Below the pieces are notes generated by a model. That model was not told the origin of the DNA, did not search any database, and was given only the letters and a program-made list of their open reading frames with translations. From assembly GCA_021811745.1 (NCBI GenBank), contig JAJZNH010000161.1, forward strand, positions 1 through 5,284: DNA of 5,284 nucleotides, read 5' to 3'. Both the position numbers and the translations under genes were made by a program. Below are positions 4,430 through 5,284 of the stretch, piece after piece (positions within the stretch are counted from its first letter, which is position 1; the number at the start of each line of letters is the position of its first letter). The DNA is from Acidobacteriota bacterium (GTDB lineage: Bacteria; Acidobacteriota; Terriglobia; Terriglobales; Acidobacteriaceae).

Positions 4430-5284
4430 ATGTCCACAACGCCGGAACTTAAGGCGACCCTCACGCTGCCGCAGACCGCCTTCCCGATGAAGGCCAATCT
4501 GCCCCAGAATGAACCCCATCGGCTGGCCCGCTGGGCGGAAATGCGGCTCCACGAGCAGATCCGGAAAGCCAGCCAAGGACGCCCGCCGTTCCTGCTGCAC
4601 GACGGCCCCCCCTACGCGAACGGCCCCATTCACCTGGGGCATGCCCTCAATAAAGGCCTCAAAGACTTTGTCGTCAAGTCGAAGACCATGGCCGGGTTTG
4701 ATTCTCCCTACCTCCCCGGCTACGATTGTCACGGGCTGCCCATTGAAATCAAGGTCGACGAACAACTCGGTCATAAAAAGCTAGAGATGCCCGCGCCCGC
4801 GGTCTTAGATGCCTGCCGCGCCTACGCCCAAAAGTACGTCGATCTGCAGACCGCCCAATTCGAGCGCATCGGCTGCTTCGGGCGCTGGAACCAACCCTAC
4901 AAAACCATGTCCCGCTCTTACGAGGCCAGGACTTTGGAGGCGTTTTTCGGCTTTCTGGAAAAGGGCTTCGTCTATCGCGGATTGAAGCCGGTCTACTGGT
5001 GCATCCACGACCGCACGGCCCTGGCCGAGGCCGAGGTCGAGTACGAGCAGCACGCCAGTCCCTCGGTGTACGTCCGCTACGCGCTCACCTCCGACCCGGC
5101 CGCCCTCGACGCGCGCCTCGCCGGCCGCAACGTCTCCACCATCATCTGGACCACGACTCCCTGGACGCTGCCCGCCTCCCTGGCTGTCGCCTTCCATCCC
5201 GGCTTCGATTACGTCGCCCTGGAGAACACCGGCGGCGCCGTCTACATCGTGGCCGAAGCGCTCGCAACCGTGGTCAAGGCGGCC
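4430..5284 (+). CDS. ileS: Isoleucyl-tRNA synthetase, N-terminal part
   Basis: The first 285 residues of a class I aminoacyl-tRNA synthetase that charges tRNA-Ile in the cytoplasm; the gene continues past the right edge (the family is usually about 900-1,050 residues). The N-terminus LKATLTLPQTAFPMKANLP (7-25) is typical of bacterial IleRS. The Rossmann fold begins with LLHDGPPYANGPIHLGHALNK (55-75), which holds the ATP-binding HIGH motif as HLGH (68-71). PGYDCHGLPIE (96-106) is the isoleucine-site region, with Tyr where many relatives have Trp. GLKPVYWCIHDRTALAEAEVEY (184-205) leads into the CP1 editing domain, whose Thr-rich motif WTTTPWTLPAS (240-250) is intact, so clearance of Val-tRNA-Ile is expected. 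The KMSKS loop and anticodon-binding domain are outside the window. The gene is divergent from the TonB-like gene. An ATG at 4397 would add 11 residues but has a weaker ribosome-binding site. Confidence 0.96.
   Translation, partial: MSTTPELKATLTLPQTAFPMKANLPQNEPHRLARWAEMRLHEQIRKASQGRPPFLLHDGPPYANGPIHLGHALNKGLKDFVVKSKTMAGFDSPYLPGYDCHGLPIEIKVDEQLGHKKLEMPAPAVLDACRAYAQKYVDLQTAQFERIGCFGRWNQPYKTMSRSYEARTLEAFFGFLEKGFVYRGLKPVYWCIHDRTALAEAEVEYEQHASPSVYVRYALTSDPAALDARLAGRNVSTIIWTTTPWTLPASLAVAFHPGFDYVALENTGGAVYIVAEALATVVKAA

Noticed and set aside
4409..5197. Minus-strand reading frames opposite ileS
   Set aside because: Both lie antisense to clear IleRS motifs and look like complement artefacts rich in Gly, Arg and Val.

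Overview
The window is an ordinary stretch of bacterial chromosome, about 60-65% GC, with six protein-coding genes and no RNA genes, CRISPR arrays, insertion sequences or phage genes. The best guess for the host is Acidobacteriota, perhaps near Bryobacteraceae/Solibacter. This is an inference from three things: the style of the TonB-like protein (long N-terminal extension, an LPPLELTS segment just before the membrane helix, glycine-rich spacer), the zinc-ribbon plus PspC mini-protein, and the high GC. The window cannot prove it.

Layout from left to right. A minus-strand pair comes first: a small zinc-ribbon/PspC membrane protein (875-1186), then an alpha/beta hydrolase (39-878). They overlap by 4 bases (ATGA), so they are probably one transcription unit with coupled translation. 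A 168-base divergent spacer follows, with a strong ribosome-binding site for the PspC gene and a candidate extended -10 promoter for the plus-strand gene. That gene (1355-1834) encodes an unrecognised single-helix membrane-anchored protein of lower GC. It converges, 22 bases apart, on a minus-strand diguanylate cyclase (1857-2954) with an intact GGDEF active site and inhibitory site. Next, after a 163-base spacer holding a likely terminator, is a minus-strand TonB-like energy transducer (3118-4329). A 100-base divergent spacer separates it from the first 285 codons of isoleucyl-tRNA synthetase (4430 onward), which runs off the right edge.

The genes do not form an evident pathway. They cover housekeeping translation (ileS), envelope energy coupling (TonB), c-di-GMP signalling, a possible envelope-stress mini-protein and a generic hydrolase. 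I see no convincing new multi-gene system. The most interesting detail is in the TonB transmembrane helix. It aligns with the classical TonB Ser-x3-His helix, but the functionally critical histidine is naturally asparagine. Smaller points are a hairpin just upstream of the hydrolase start that fits translational coupling, an unresolved TonB start with a promoter-like sequence inside the reading frame, and a diguanylate cyclase with an unrecognised cytoplasmic input region.
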